Below are positions 18,163-26,485 of a stretch of 64,000 nucleotides of DNA, one piece after another (position 1 is the stretch's first letter; every line of letters starts with the position of its first letter). The DNA comes from Trichococcus alkaliphilus (GTDB taxonomy: Bacteria > Bacillota > Bacilli > Lactobacillales > Aerococcaceae). Where the stretch lies: assembly GCF_003008695.1 (NCBI RefSeq), contig NZ_PXZT01000003.1, positions 65,439 to 129,438 of the forward strand. The letters run 5' to 3'. Under the pieces are notes generated by a model. The model made no database searches and was not told where the DNA came from. It was given only the letters and a program-made list of their open reading frames with translations. A program made the position numbers and the translations under genes.

Positions 18163-18846
18163 ATGAAAAAAAAAATAAGTCAAAAAAATCGGGCAAAGCA
18201 ACGGAGAATCGCTACGCTGATTGGCATCCCGGTACTGCTATTCGTATCCGGCATTACGCTGCTTTCCTTGGCTTTTTTTGATAATGTCTCCTACGCTCTT
18301 AACATATCTCGGATGTTTTTCCCACAAGAAGTCGCCATCAATCAGACTAATCTGAGCGACAGCAGTGTGATTGTGACAGAGACAACCACAGTGAACCAAC
18401 TCTCTTTCCCGAAATATGGGGATGAATATGGGACGCTGAACGTGGATGCGGCAGGCATCGTCTCGCCTGTTTTCGTTGGCGACGGTGCAACCCAATTGTT
18501 AGATGGTGCCGGTCAATATTATGGTTCAGTTTTTCCGGGGGATATCGGAAACACAGTCATCACCGGGCACACCAATTCGGTCTTCAAGACGCTGGATGAA
18601 GCGCAGATTGGTGATGAAATCCGCCTCGAGCTGACCTACGGAACCTATATGTATGAAATCAGCAACATCGAAATCAAGAGCAGTACCGACGAAAGTATAC
18701 TGGCACCTTCCGAAGAACAAATTTTGACTTTGTACACTTATTATCCTTTCGACTACATCGGTAACACACCTGACAGATATGTCGTGACCGCAAAATTGGT
18801 CGAAGGTAAGCCACTGTCGGAAATCAATTTTCAAGGAGAATCGTGA
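18163..18846 (+). CDS. Sortase-like protein lacking the catalytic cysteine
   Basis: A 227-residue, membrane-anchored protein with a basic N-terminus, a transmembrane segment at about 16-38 and a sortase beta-barrel. The catalytic His is present (ITGH, His136) and so is the Arg (DRYVV, Arg205). The active-site TLxTC motif, however, reads TLYTY: residue 193 is Tyr (TAT at 18739-18741) where Cys (TGT/TGC) is required. The residues after His are also atypical (GHTNSVF instead of GHRDTxF). Transpeptidase activity is therefore not expected. It may be a structural or regulatory pseudo-enzyme, or be decaying. The start at 18163 is 7 bases after GGAG; ATG 18160 is the alternative. It overlaps the next gene by one base. 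Confidence 0.85.
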   Translation: MKKKISQKNRAKQRRIATLIGIPVLLFVSGITLLSLAFFDNVSYALNISRMFFPQEVAINQTNLSDSSVIVTETTTVNQLSFPKYGDEYGTLNVDAAGIVSPVFVGDGATQLLDGAGQYYGSVFPGDIGNTVITGHTNSVFKTLDEAQIGDEIRLELTYGTYMYEISNIEIKSSTDESILAPSEEQILTLYTYYPFDYIGNTPDRYVVTAKLVEGKPLSEINFQGES

Positions 18847-19763
18847 TGCGAAACATAAAAAAAATCGGCAGAGTGATCCTCAGCTTTCTCCTGATGTTTG
18901 TAGTGGTTACCTTGATCGGAGTCATTTTCATGAAGCTAGTCCTGCTGAACGCAAGCGACCTCAATCAGCAGTTGGAAGATAGCTCCTATTACACTCAAAT
19001 AGAGGAAAGCCTGTCCGCTAAATTCAAGACGTTGAGCCTGGAAACGTCCATACCTGAGGAAGTCTTCATCGAAGCTGCGATGGACCCATATGGCTTGCGA
19101 CAGCTTGTCCGCACGAACAATGAACAAGCGCTCAATTATCTGATTGACCCCGACGCAACTTACGCAATGAAGATTGATCGTAGCCTATTCGAGGAACCCG
19201 TGACGGCTTATGTTGAGAATTATGCCGCAGAGCACAACCAACCGTTCGATAAAATCTTGCAAGCGCAGACCGGTGCTATCATTGATGAAGCCACCGCCAT
19301 TGTCGGCAGCCATACAATGCTGTTCAATCTGGATAACGTCATTGCTTACCCGCAATTCCAGACCTTCAGAAAAATGCTGCAAACCGTTCTTGCTTATTTC
19401 TATCTCGTACCGTTGACCTTCTTTTTGATTGCCGGGACACTCGTCTGCCTGAATTGGAAACTGCCTTACCGCTCCCTGATTTGGATCGGCAGCAGCTTGG
19501 TTTCCGGATCTGCCTTCATCATCATCCCAGCAATCGTGGCGTTGAGCCTTAAGATTCCGCAACGCATCACTGTTTCAGCGGATTACATCAACACTGCCCT
19601 GCGCACGTTGGCAATGCATTATACTGCATTTTTGCTGGCAACCGGGGCACTGGTCTTCTTTTTGGGGATAGCCTGCCTTGTGGGCTACAGTCTAATCAGC
19701 AAGGCCAAGCGAGCTGCCTACCGCCAAAATCGTGCCAGCACGGCCGAAATGGAACAATACTGA
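18846..19763 (+). CDS. Membrane protein of sortase operon
   Basis: A 305-residue protein I cannot assign. A transmembrane helix at about 10-32 is followed by an extracytoplasmic domain of about 150 residues (acidic, helix-rich, with EESLSAKFKTLSLETSIPEEVF). Three further helices follow at about 180-200, 210-235 and 257-280, and a basic cytoplasmic tail. The ATG at 18846 shares its A with the TGA of the sortase-like gene and has AAGGAG 7 bases upstream. Co-transcription with the degenerate sortase and the small secreted protein suggests a shared cell-envelope role. Confidence 0.75.
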   Translation: MRNIKKIGRVILSFLLMFVVVTLIGVIFMKLVLLNASDLNQQLEDSSYYTQIEESLSAKFKTLSLETSIPEEVFIEAAMDPYGLRQLVRTNNEQALNYLIDPDATYAMKIDRSLFEEPVTAYVENYAAEHNQPFDKILQAQTGAIIDEATAIVGSHTMLFNLDNVIAYPQFQTFRKMLQTVLAYFYLVPLTFFLIAGTLVCLNWKLPYRSLIWIGSSLVSGSAFIIIPAIVALSLKIPQRITVSADYINTALRTLAMHYTAFLLATGALVFFLGIACLVGYSLISKAKRAAYRQNRASTAEMEQY

Positions 19764-19803
19764 TTTAGCATCGGGACAGATGCATTGAAAGGAGGTGAAA
19801 AAT

Positions 19804-20217
19804 ATGAAAAAAATCATCGTATCTCTTTTGTTTGCATTCGTGTTGTTCTTCGGAGCGCAAGCGAATGTTGCTGCTGCAACTGAAAATGATATCATCAAAA
19901 CTTTGGTAGCCACCAACTTACCATCCAATTATGTGCAGCAAGCAAAAAATTATTTAAGGTCCAATGATGTGACTGCTGAAGAAGCGAATCAAATCATTGT
20001 CCACATAAATAATGCACAAGCTATCGTGAATGCACGTGGAGCGAAAAGCATGAATCAACTTACGAAAGCTGATAAACAAGCCATCTTAGCTGAGCTTACT
20101 GCAACTGCTGCTGTGTTGGATATTACTGTTACTGTGACTTCAAAAGAAGTTGTTTTTAGTGGTGCAGACGACACTATTGTCGCTGCTTTCCCGACAAAGG
20201 GAAATGGCGTAAAATAG
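19804..20217 (+). CDS. Small secreted protein of sortase operon, no sorting signal
   Basis: A 137-residue protein with a clear signal peptide (MKKIIVSLLFAFVLFFG, cleavage near ANVAAA). A helical domain (about 30-100) and a beta-rich tail follow. It resembles, from memory, secreted proteins found beside class D-type sortases that normally end with an LPXTG motif, a hydrophobic segment and basic residues. Here the protein stops at KGNGVK, and no sorting signal appears in any of the three frames just downstream. The ribosome-binding site AAAGGAGGTG is very strong, so it may be highly expressed and simply released. Confidence 0.75.
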   Translation: MKKIIVSLLFAFVLFFGAQANVAAATENDIIKTLVATNLPSNYVQQAKNYLRSNDVTAEEANQIIVHINNAQAIVNARGAKSMNQLTKADKQAILAELTATAAVLDITVTVTSKEVVFSGADDTIVAAFPTKGNGVK

Positions 20218-20262
20218 TGTGGAAGCTTAAGCGCACGTCGCTGAGTTTGCATAATCGATTGT

Positions 20263-20326
20263 AAAACACCCTTGGATAGACGGAGACCCCATCATGGGCC
20301 CTCGGCTGTGCAGGGGTGTTTTTTTG
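20263..20326 (+). terminator. Terminator after sortase operon
   Basis: AAAACACCC and GGGGTGTTTTTTT close a long, partly structured loop (GGGCCC/GACCCC region), followed by seven T residues. Confidence 0.75.
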
Positions 20327-20364
20327 CGCGGTAAGTTCCAGTCTGTTGTCATTACTCCGCTCAG

Positions 20365-20757
20365 TCAGAAGAGACCTCCAGAAAAATCCCGGTAAGCTGC
20401 CTTCACTTCCGCATAGAAATCTGGGTAGGTCTCGCTCAATGAGGACAGGATCCCGATCGCAAGCTGTGAGCTGTGGATCGTCTGGATTTTATGGATGCGG
20501 ATGTAGGATATGTCTGCATTTAGGCTCAATTTGGGGTAGCGTTCCTTTTCGACTTTGATGTCGTGGATGGGGTCGATGTTTTGGCTCGTCGACACTTTCG
20601 AAATCGGAAAGGCCGTGAAGTCGCACGGCAACGTATCGTATTCTGCACCGATGATCAGGAATGGCCGCGATTTGAAGGCAATTTTGTCCATTTCAAGGTC
20701 ATGATAGGCAAACCGGGTCTTCACGATGGCCCCGATGAAGGCTTTCGTTTCGTTCAT
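20365..20757 (-). CDS. PemK/MazF-like toxin of Panacea pair
   Basis: A 130-residue protein with the small beta-barrel pattern of PemK/MazF ribonuclease toxins. The strand with RPFLIIGAEY is followed by TAFPISKVS and the late ISYIRIHKIQTIHSSQL segment, which matches the place where MazF/PemK have their I-x-T-I dimer strand. The family is recognised by pattern only, and catalytic residues are not fully conserved. The ATG overlaps the stop of the upstream Panacea-domain gene by 4 bp (ATGA), the organisation expected for an antitoxin-toxin operon. The predicted role is mRNA cleavage when antitoxin is lost. Confidence 0.65.
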   Translation of the reverse strand: MNETKAFIGAIVKTRFAYHDLEMDKIAFKSRPFLIIGAEYDTLPCDFTAFPISKVSTSQNIDPIHDIKVEKERYPKLSLNADISYIRIHKIQTIHSSQLAIGILSSLSETYPDFYAEVKAAYRDFSGGLF

Positions 20758-21269
20758 CGTTCCAGCACCTCCCCTTCGAAATCCTCCAACTCATCCAGAT
20801 AAACATCAAAAACGGAATCATAGATCCGCACTTTTTTCGCGTCTTCGCGGATGTCCGCAAGTGCCATAAGTTTGGGTTCGGCAGATTCTGCTGGGATTGC
20901 CGTTCTGCTGTTGCGCCAGGAATTTTCGCGGCGCGCCAAATCCGCCAGATACCAACCTTCGTATTGTCCGTACGCAAAGACGATGAGGTCCAGTATGTAC
21001 TGTTCGCGCTCCGTCAACTTTTTCATCTCCAATGGTTCGAAGGGCTCGTAGCCTTCCTCGAAGAAGAAATGCAGTTCCGGCAACACCGGTCCCTCTTCCC
21101 AACCTTCAAAGCTTTCTTCGAACAACGGCTCTCCGACCACCGCCAGGCATTCCCGCTGCGCGAAATAAAGCATCGTTTGCAGCTTCAGCTCGTTGTCGCC
21201 GAACCGAGCTGCCGTATGGTTTTCGTAGGAATAGACCAAATACCTCGCCAGCTGACTCAGTTTGGGCAT
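20754..21269 (-). CDS. Panacea-domain (DUF4065/SocA-like) antitoxin
   Basis: A 171-residue protein with the Panacea domain. The signature LKLQTMLYFAQRECLAVVGEPLFEE is followed by FEGWEEGPVLPEL (about residues 28-67), then a helical part with LTEREQYILDLIVFAYGQYEGWYLADL. Panacea domains act as antitoxins for many unrelated toxins and also occur as phage GepA/SocA proteins. It precedes a PemK-like gene with a 4-bp overlap, so the two form a candidate type II toxin-antitoxin pair. A GGGGAAG ribosome-binding site precedes the ATG at 21269. The C-terminal 40 residues are acidic and may be the toxin-neutralising part. Confidence 0.8.
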   Translation of the reverse strand: MPKLSQLARYLVYSYENHTAARFGDNELKLQTMLYFAQRECLAVVGEPLFEESFEGWEEGPVLPELHFFFEEGYEPFEPLEMKKLTEREQYILDLIVFAYGQYEGWYLADLARRENSWRNSRTAIPAESAEPKLMALADIREDAKKVRIYDSVFDVYLDELEDFEGEVLER

Positions 21270-21317
21270 AACGACTTCCCCTTTCCCACATCTTTTTTTG
21301 TTAATGCGCCCTGTTTT

Positions 21318-22064
21318 TCATTTTTCAAAAAATTCTTTCCAGACGTCCGCCAAAAAGGCGCCCGCATCGGTCTGGACGGCCAATTGGAAGGCCAGCGACT
21401 GCGGCACAGGCGTACGGTTCAGCAGGACGGCGTATGGGCCTTTGAAATAGTGGACGAAGCTCGCGGCCGGATAGACGGCCAACGAGGTACCGATGACGAC
21501 CAGCATGTCTGCTGCGCCGATTGCCGCGGCTGCGCGCTCCATCGCTTCCTCATCGAGCATTTCGCCGTAGAGCACGATATCGGGGCGCACCATCCTGCCT
21601 TGGGGATCGCGCTGGATGCCTTCCGCATCCATGCTGATTGCGGTGGCATCGGCGGGTTCGCCCGTGTCGAACGTCCGCCATCTCGTCCCGTTGCCGTGCA
21701 GCTCGATGATTGCGCTGCTGCTGGCGGACTGGTGCAGATTGTCGATGTTCTGGGTGACGACGGTGACTTCTTTGCCTATCTGCTCGAGGGCCGCAAAGAA
21801 GCGGTGCGCGGCGTTCGGGAGCGCCTGCGTAAAATCGAAATGCGCCGCATAATTGCGGAAGAAAAGCTCGGGATACGTCTCCAAAAAACCGATGCTGAGC
21901 GTTTCCTCGCCAGTAAAATGGCGGCCGCTCAGCCTGTCGAACATCCCGCCCGCCGAACGGAAATCCGGGATGCCGCTCTCTGTGCTGATGCCCGCCCCTG
22001 TGAAGGCGACGATGCGTTGCGAATTGCGGATCATGTCCGCGAAGCGTTCTTTATCGTTATTCAT
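21318..22064 (-). CDS. Sirtuin (NAD-dependent deacylase) without zinc cysteines
   Basis: A 248-residue Sir2-fold protein. NAD-binding motifs GAGIS (23-27), IPDFRS and TQNID (104-108) are present, as are the catalytic His123 (ELHGN) and the C-terminal GTSLAVYPA. The usual zinc ribbon, two CxxC pairs between ELHG and VRP, is replaced by a cysteine-free stretch (residues 126-158); in fact the whole protein has no cysteine. NIDGLHQ is changed to NIDNLHQ. It should still bind NAD, but substrate binding and stability of the small domain must differ from standard CobB. AAAGGAG lies 7 bases before the ATG. Confidence 0.88.
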   Translation of the reverse strand: MNNDKERFADMIRNSQRIVAFTGAGISTESGIPDFRSAGGMFDRLSGRHFTGEETLSIGFLETYPELFFRNYAAHFDFTQALPNAAHRFFAALEQIGKEVTVVTQNIDNLHQSASSSAIIELHGNGTRWRTFDTGEPADATAISMDAEGIQRDPQGRMVRPDIVLYGEMLDEEAMERAAAAIGAADMLVVIGTSLAVYPAASFVHYFKGPYAVLLNRTPVPQSLAFQLAVQTDAGAFLADVWKEFFEK

Positions 22065-22454
22065 GCTCGAGCTCCTTTCATTTGTTGTTCTTTCTGCCTA
22101 TATTATAGCTTTCGCGAGGGCTGACCGGGTACTATTTCGCATTCTGGGCGGGGACGGATTTGTTGGGGTGTTCGGATTTGGATAATTGCTTGCCCTCTCG
22201 GCTGTTCGGCATTCATTCTCTCCGCATAAGCCGACTTCCCTATCCCGACGCACAACGACCTCTTCTTATTGGCCGATATATTCTTATAAACGCATCCCCT
22301 TCCACCCAAACAACGTTTTCATCCGTTTGCATACTCCGACTTACCGTCTGTTCCCCTTGATTTATCTGGTGAACAGAATTAATATATATGGTATGAGAAA
22401 CAAACCGATAGCACAACATCTAGTGTTTTCGCCATAAATGAAGGAGTGATTATT
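22065..22454. other. Sirtuin-nrdJ intergenic region
   Basis: A 390-bp divergent spacer without a convincing gene. The right end holds the nrdJ promoter and NrdR-like boxes. No cobalamin riboswitch (B12 box GCCACTG-type core) is seen even though nrdJ is B12-dependent. The middle (about 22140-22350) is unremarkable. Confidence 0.5.
22357..22426 (+). promoter_or_regulatory. nrdJ promoter with tandem NrdR boxes
   Basis: TTGATT (22357-22362), 17 bp and TAATAT (22380-22385) form the likely promoter. GCACAACATCTAGTGT (22411-22426) matches the NrdR box consensus ACACWATATnTtGTGT at nearly all positions. A weaker copy, TTAATATATATGGTAT (22379-22394), starts exactly 32 bp earlier. That is the three-helical-turn spacing usual for NrdR box pairs, and this copy overlaps the -10. 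The arrangement predicts repression of the reductase by NrdR. Confidence 0.7.
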
Positions 22455-25028
22455 GTGGATGCAACAAAGACCACATTTAAAGCAGGATTCGAAAAATTGA
22501 ACAAGGACATCGAGCAGTTCCCGCATGTGTTTCCGATCACGGATGATATGCACGTGACTTATGAGGGAGTGTCCCGCCTCGTCATGTTGGATCGCTACTC
22601 CTACAAGGATTCCACCAAGGAGACCCTGTCGGAAGGGGATCTCGTGATTCTGACGGTCAAGGAGGACCCGAAATATCCGGCCCGCGGAACCGGCACCGTC
22701 CTTTCCGTAAACCACAAGGAACAGACTGTCCGCATCAAAGTTTCCGAGGAATACCAGCACAATATCGATGATTTCGAAGTCGAGGAAGGCGGCATCGTGA
22801 CGCGCCGGATCCTGACGCTGGACAAACCGCTGGAGCTTTTCTACGAACAGATCGCGATGCGCAATGCGCATGGTCTTGCCGAGGTCGAAATCACGCCGGA
22901 ACTGCGCCATGAAGCGTTCCTGAAGTTCTACGAAGAACAGAAAGCCCTGAACTTCATCCCGGCCGGGCGCGTGCTCTACGGCGCAGGCTCCGGTACTGAT
23001 GTTACCTATTTCAACTGTTACGTCATGCCTTTCGTGCCCGACTCGCGCGGCGGCATTTCCGATCACCGCAAAAAAGTCATGGAAATCATGAGCCGTGGCG
23101 GCGGCGTCGGTTCGAACGGTTCGACGTTGCGCCCGCGCCACACAGGAGTGAAAGGCGTCAACGGCCGCTCTTCAGGCTCCGTCTCCTGGATGGATGACAT
23201 CGCCAAGCTGACGCATTTGGTTGAACAAGGTGGATCACGTCGCGGGGCACAGATGATCATGCTGGCCGACTGGCATCCGGATATCTTCGAATTCATCATT
23301 TCGAAGATGCAGAATCCGCGCATCCTGCGCTACATCATCGAAAACTTCGAGGATGAACAGATCCGCATGCTGGCGAAGGAAAAGCTGCATTTCACGCCGT
23401 TTTCATCAAAGGACATCAACATGTATACAGGCATCGTCAACTACAAGCACATTCCCGGACATGGCGGTTTTGACGCCTCGGTCATCCATGAAGCCGAAAA
23501 GAAACTGCGCGACGGTGGCACTTACACCGTCAACAATCCTGAATTCCTGACCGGCGCCAACATTTCCGTCTGCATCACCGACGACTTCATGGACGCCGTA
23601 ATGAGGAATGAAGAGTATGCGCTGCGTTTCCCGGATGTCGAACATTACGACGCGGACGCGATGGCGCACTATGACGCCGAATGGACCAACTGCGGCGATG
23701 TCCGCGATTGGGAAGCTGCCGGCAACGCCGTCCGCACCTTCCGGACCGTCAAAGCCCGCGAATTGTGGCGGCTGATCAATGTCTGCGCCACTTACGCGGC
23801 AGAGCCTGGCATCTTCTTCATCGACAACGCCAACAAAATGACGAATGCAGTCGCCTATGGTCAAAAGGTCGTTGCGACCAATCCATGCGGCGAGCAACCA
23901 TTGGCAGCCTATTCCGTCTGCAACTTGGCCGCCGTCAATCTGGCTGAAATGGTGAACAAGGACCTGCAGATGGTCGATTTCGCCAAATTGGAACAGACTG
24001 TCCGCACCGGCATCCATATGCAGGACAACGTCATCGATTCCACCCCTTACTTCCTTGAGGAGAACAAAAAACAAGCCCTTGGCGAACGCCGGATTGGCTT
24101 GGGGATCATGGGCTTGGCGGACATGCTGATCTATTGCGGCGTCCGCTACGGTTCACTGGAAAGCCTGCAGCTGATCGATCAAGTATTCGAAACGATCGCA
24201 GTGGCGGCCTACGAAGAAAGCATCGAATTGGCGAAGACGCGCGGCAGCTTCCCGTTCCTGGTCGGACAGACCGGAAAAGAGACGCAGATCCTGCGCGAGC
24301 GTTTCATCAACACTGGCTACATGAAAAAAATGCCGGAGCATGTCCGTGAAGGCGTCCTGAAATACGGCATCCGCAACTCGCATCTGTTGACGGTGGCGCC
24401 TACCGGATCGACAGGCACGATGGCCGGCGTTTCCACGGGTTTGGAGCCCTACTTCTCGTTCACGTATTTCCGAAGCGGCCGTCTCGGCAAATTCATCGAA
24501 GTGAAAGCAGATATCGTCCAAGAATATCTGGATCGTCATCCGAATGCCGATCCGAACCAGTTGCCTGATTATTTCGCGACCGCCATGACGCTTGCTCCTG
24601 AAGAACACGTCGATGTGCAGACGACGATCCAGCGCTGGGTCGACAGTTCCATTTCAAAAACGGTGAACACGCCGAAAGGCTATACCGTCGATCAAGTCGA
24701 GAAAATCTACGAACGCCTTTACCTAGGCGGAGCCAAGGGCGGTACGGTCTACGTCGACGGCAGCCGCGATTCGCAAGTGCTGACGCTGAAAGCCGAAGAA
24801 AACGTTTGGGATGACGAAGCCAAGCTTGAGGAAGAGAAAGAGCACGTCAAAATCAACAAGGACAAAACTTTCCTGGTTGATTCGATAGCCAGTCTCGCGT
24901 CCACCGATGTCACAATCGGCAACGAAATCGGCGATACCTGCCCAATCTGCCGACAAGGTACGGTCGAAGATCTGGGTGGCTGCAACACATGCACGAACTG
25001 CGGCGCGCAACTGAAATGCGGCCTCTGA
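22455..25028 (+). CDS. nrdJ: Adenosylcobalamin-dependent class II ribonucleotide reductase
   Basis: An 857-residue enzyme making deoxyribonucleotides with or without oxygen, using a B12-derived thiyl radical. It has the catalytic-barrel motifs FNCYVMP (first redox Cys), NPCGEQPL (radical Cys) and APTGSTGTMAG. The C-terminal redox/zinc tail is CPICRQGTVEDLGG followed by CxxCxxC-type CNTCTNCGAQLKCG. The N-terminal 130 residues form an extra domain typical of the long NrdJ form. GTG at 22455 is preferred because AAGGAG ends 8 bases upstream. It lies alone between promoter and terminator. NrdR boxes upstream indicate dNTP-linked control. Confidence 0.95.
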   Translation: MDATKTTFKAGFEKLNKDIEQFPHVFPITDDMHVTYEGVSRLVMLDRYSYKDSTKETLSEGDLVILTVKEDPKYPARGTGTVLSVNHKEQTVRIKVSEEYQHNIDDFEVEEGGIVTRRILTLDKPLELFYEQIAMRNAHGLAEVEITPELRHEAFLKFYEEQKALNFIPAGRVLYGAGSGTDVTYFNCYVMPFVPDSRGGISDHRKKVMEIMSRGGGVGSNGSTLRPRHTGVKGVNGRSSGSVSWMDDIAKLTHLVEQGGSRRGAQMIMLADWHPDIFEFIISKMQNPRILRYIIENFEDEQIRMLAKEKLHFTPFSSKDINMYTGIVNYKHIPGHGGFDASVIHEAEKKLRDGGTYTVNNPEFLTGANISVCITDDFMDAVMRNEEYALRFPDVEHYDADAMAHYDAEWTNCGDVRDWEAAGNAVRTFRTVKARELWRLINVCATYAAEPGIFFIDNANKMTNAVAYGQKVVATNPCGEQPLAAYSVCNLAAVNLAEMVNKDLQMVDFAKLEQTVRTGIHMQDNVIDSTPYFLEENKKQALGERRIGLGIMGLADMLIYCGVRYGSLESLQLIDQVFETIAVAAYEESIELAKTRGSFPFLVGQTGKETQILRERFINTGYMKKMPEHVREGVLKYGIRNSHLLTVAPTGSTGTMAGVSTGLEPYFSFTYFRSGRLGKFIEVKADIVQEYLDRHPNADPNQLPDYFATAMTLAPEEHVDVQTTIQRWVDSSISKTVNTPKGYTVDQVEKIYERLYLGGAKGGTVYVDGSRDSQVLTLKAEENVWDDEAKLEEEKEHVKINKDKTFLVDSIASLASTDVTIGNEIGDTCPICRQGTVEDLGGCNTCTNCGAQLKCGL

Positions 25029-25039
25029 TCACATAAAGC

Positions 25040-25088
25040 AAAAAACGAGCGCAGCTCATCCGATTTGGATGAGCCGCGCTCGTTTTTT
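25040..25088. terminator. Bidirectional terminator nrdJ/MFS
   Basis: AAAAACGAGCGC-GCTCATCC pairs with GGATGAGC-GCGCTCGTTTTTT. It is symmetrical, serving the convergent genes on both sides. Confidence 0.92.
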
Positions 25089-25100
25089 GTATTCAGTTGA

Positions 25101-26330
25101 TTATTCTCCGTCCGAAGGTTCCGGTTTGCCGGCTTCCAACAGGACCCGGTCGCGGATGGCGAAGAATGCCACGACCATAAGGAACACGCCCGATACGGCC
25201 ATCAGGATTTCGATCGCCATGCGATCCGCTAGCGGTCCGAAGATCAGCATCCCTAAAGGCATCATCGAGCTTGCGACCATGCTTTGGACGCCGAAGACGC
25301 GGCCGAGGAAATCTTCCTCGACCTTTTCCTGCAGCAGCGTCATGCTCGGCGCGTTCAGGAGCGGGATGACGAGACCGACGAGACCCATCAGGAAGAGGTA
25401 AATCCAGAAATTCGGAATCACACCCATCCCGAAAGTGCAGAAGCCCATAGCCCCGATCGCAAAAGCGATAGAATGGATCCGGTTCTTGAAGCCGCCCCAT
25501 GACGCGATCCAGAGCCCTCCTCCAATCATCCCTATGGAAAAGGCGATTTCGATCGCCGTCAAGCGCCAAACATCCTCGCCGAACGAACGCGCGACCTGCA
25601 GCGGGGAAAGGAAGGAGACCGGAGCGGCCATGAAGAAGGCAAGCGAAAAATACAGGAACAGCCTTTTGATGAAGGCGTGATTTTGGATGTAGCGGAAGCC
25701 GAGCTTCATGTCCTGCAGGTAATTGCTGACCTGTTCATGGCTGGCTTTTTCATGCGTAGGGACTTTCAGCAGGAATACCATGATGGCGATCGCCAAAGCC
25801 GCTGTCACGATATCAATCATGAATATTTCTTCCATCGGTGCAAACTGGTAAAGCGCGCCGCTGATCATCGGTGAAACCAGCATGACGACGGCCTGGATGC
25901 TGCCGTTGAGACCGTTGATCCGGGTCAATTCCTTTTCCGGCACGATCTGCGGCAGGATGGCGCCGACAGCGGGCATCTGGATGCCCGCCCCGACCGCACG
26001 GATGGCCGATGTCGCCAGCAGGATCCAGATCGAACGCTGCCCCGCCAAGAACAGTAGCACCAGCACCAAGGTCGAGAGCGCGGTGATGCCGTCGGAAAGC
26101 ACGATCAGGCGTTTCCGGTTATAGCGGTCAGCCCACACACCGGCAAATGGCGAGATGAAGAAAGTCGGCAGAAAGCCGAAGATGGTCGATAAGGTCATGA
26201 TGACGCCGGATTGCGTTTCCAAAGTCAGGTACCAGAATATCGCGTATTGGACAAGCGACGAGCCGAATAGGGAAATCGTCTGGCTGCCCAAAAAGAGAGC
26301 GGTTTGACGCTGCCACTTTTCATATTTCAT
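25101..26330 (-). CDS. MFS transporter (enterobactin exporter-like/macrolide efflux type)
   Basis: A 409-residue, twelve-helix major facilitator. The first helix FLGSQTISLFGSSLVQYAIFWYL and loop GVWADRYNRKRLIVLSD are typical of the MFS_3/MefA-like drug exporters. The substrate is unknown. The start is uncertain. ATG 26330 is given because it begins the family-like sequence, but no good ribosome-binding site precedes it. GTG 26342, with AAGGA about 12 bases upstream, is possible, and the frame is open to 26441. The gene is divergent from uvrC. Confidence 0.85.
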   Translation of the reverse strand: MKYEKWQRQTALFLGSQTISLFGSSLVQYAIFWYLTLETQSGVIMTLSTIFGFLPTFFISPFAGVWADRYNRKRLIVLSDGITALSTLVLVLLFLAGQRSIWILLATSAIRAVGAGIQMPAVGAILPQIVPEKELTRINGLNGSIQAVVMLVSPMISGALYQFAPMEEIFMIDIVTAALAIAIMVFLLKVPTHEKASHEQVSNYLQDMKLGFRYIQNHAFIKRLFLYFSLAFFMAAPVSFLSPLQVARSFGEDVWRLTAIEIAFSIGMIGGGLWIASWGGFKNRIHSIAFAIGAMGFCTFGMGVIPNFWIYLFLMGLVGLVIPLLNAPSMTLLQEKVEEDFLGRVFGVQSMVASSMMPLGMLIFGPLADRMAIEILMAVSGVFLMVVAFFAIRDRVLLEAGKPEPSDGE

Positions 26331-26424
26331 TTTGTTGACCACACTGTTTTCACATCCTTGCTGTGGGGATGGGGATGCCCCCAAAAATGACTGTGTCCGC
26401 CGGTCCTTTTCGGAATCAAACGGC

Positions 26425-26453
26425 TGAACGTATGTTTCCATTCATGGTATACT
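26425..26453 (+). promoter_or_regulatory. uvrC promoter
   Basis: An extended -10 element TGG-TATACT (TATACT at 26448-26453) lies 17 bp after a weak -35 TGAACG (26425-26430). Transcription would start about 26 bases before the uvrC ATG. Confidence 0.5.
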
Positions 26454-26485
26454 ATTCTCAACAAAAAGTAAAAGGATTGAAACGG

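Noticed and set aside
20964-22124. A 386-codon + strand frame opposite the antitoxin and sirtuin genes
   Set aside because: Antisense shadow of two well-supported - strand genes; composition and translation do not look like a protein.
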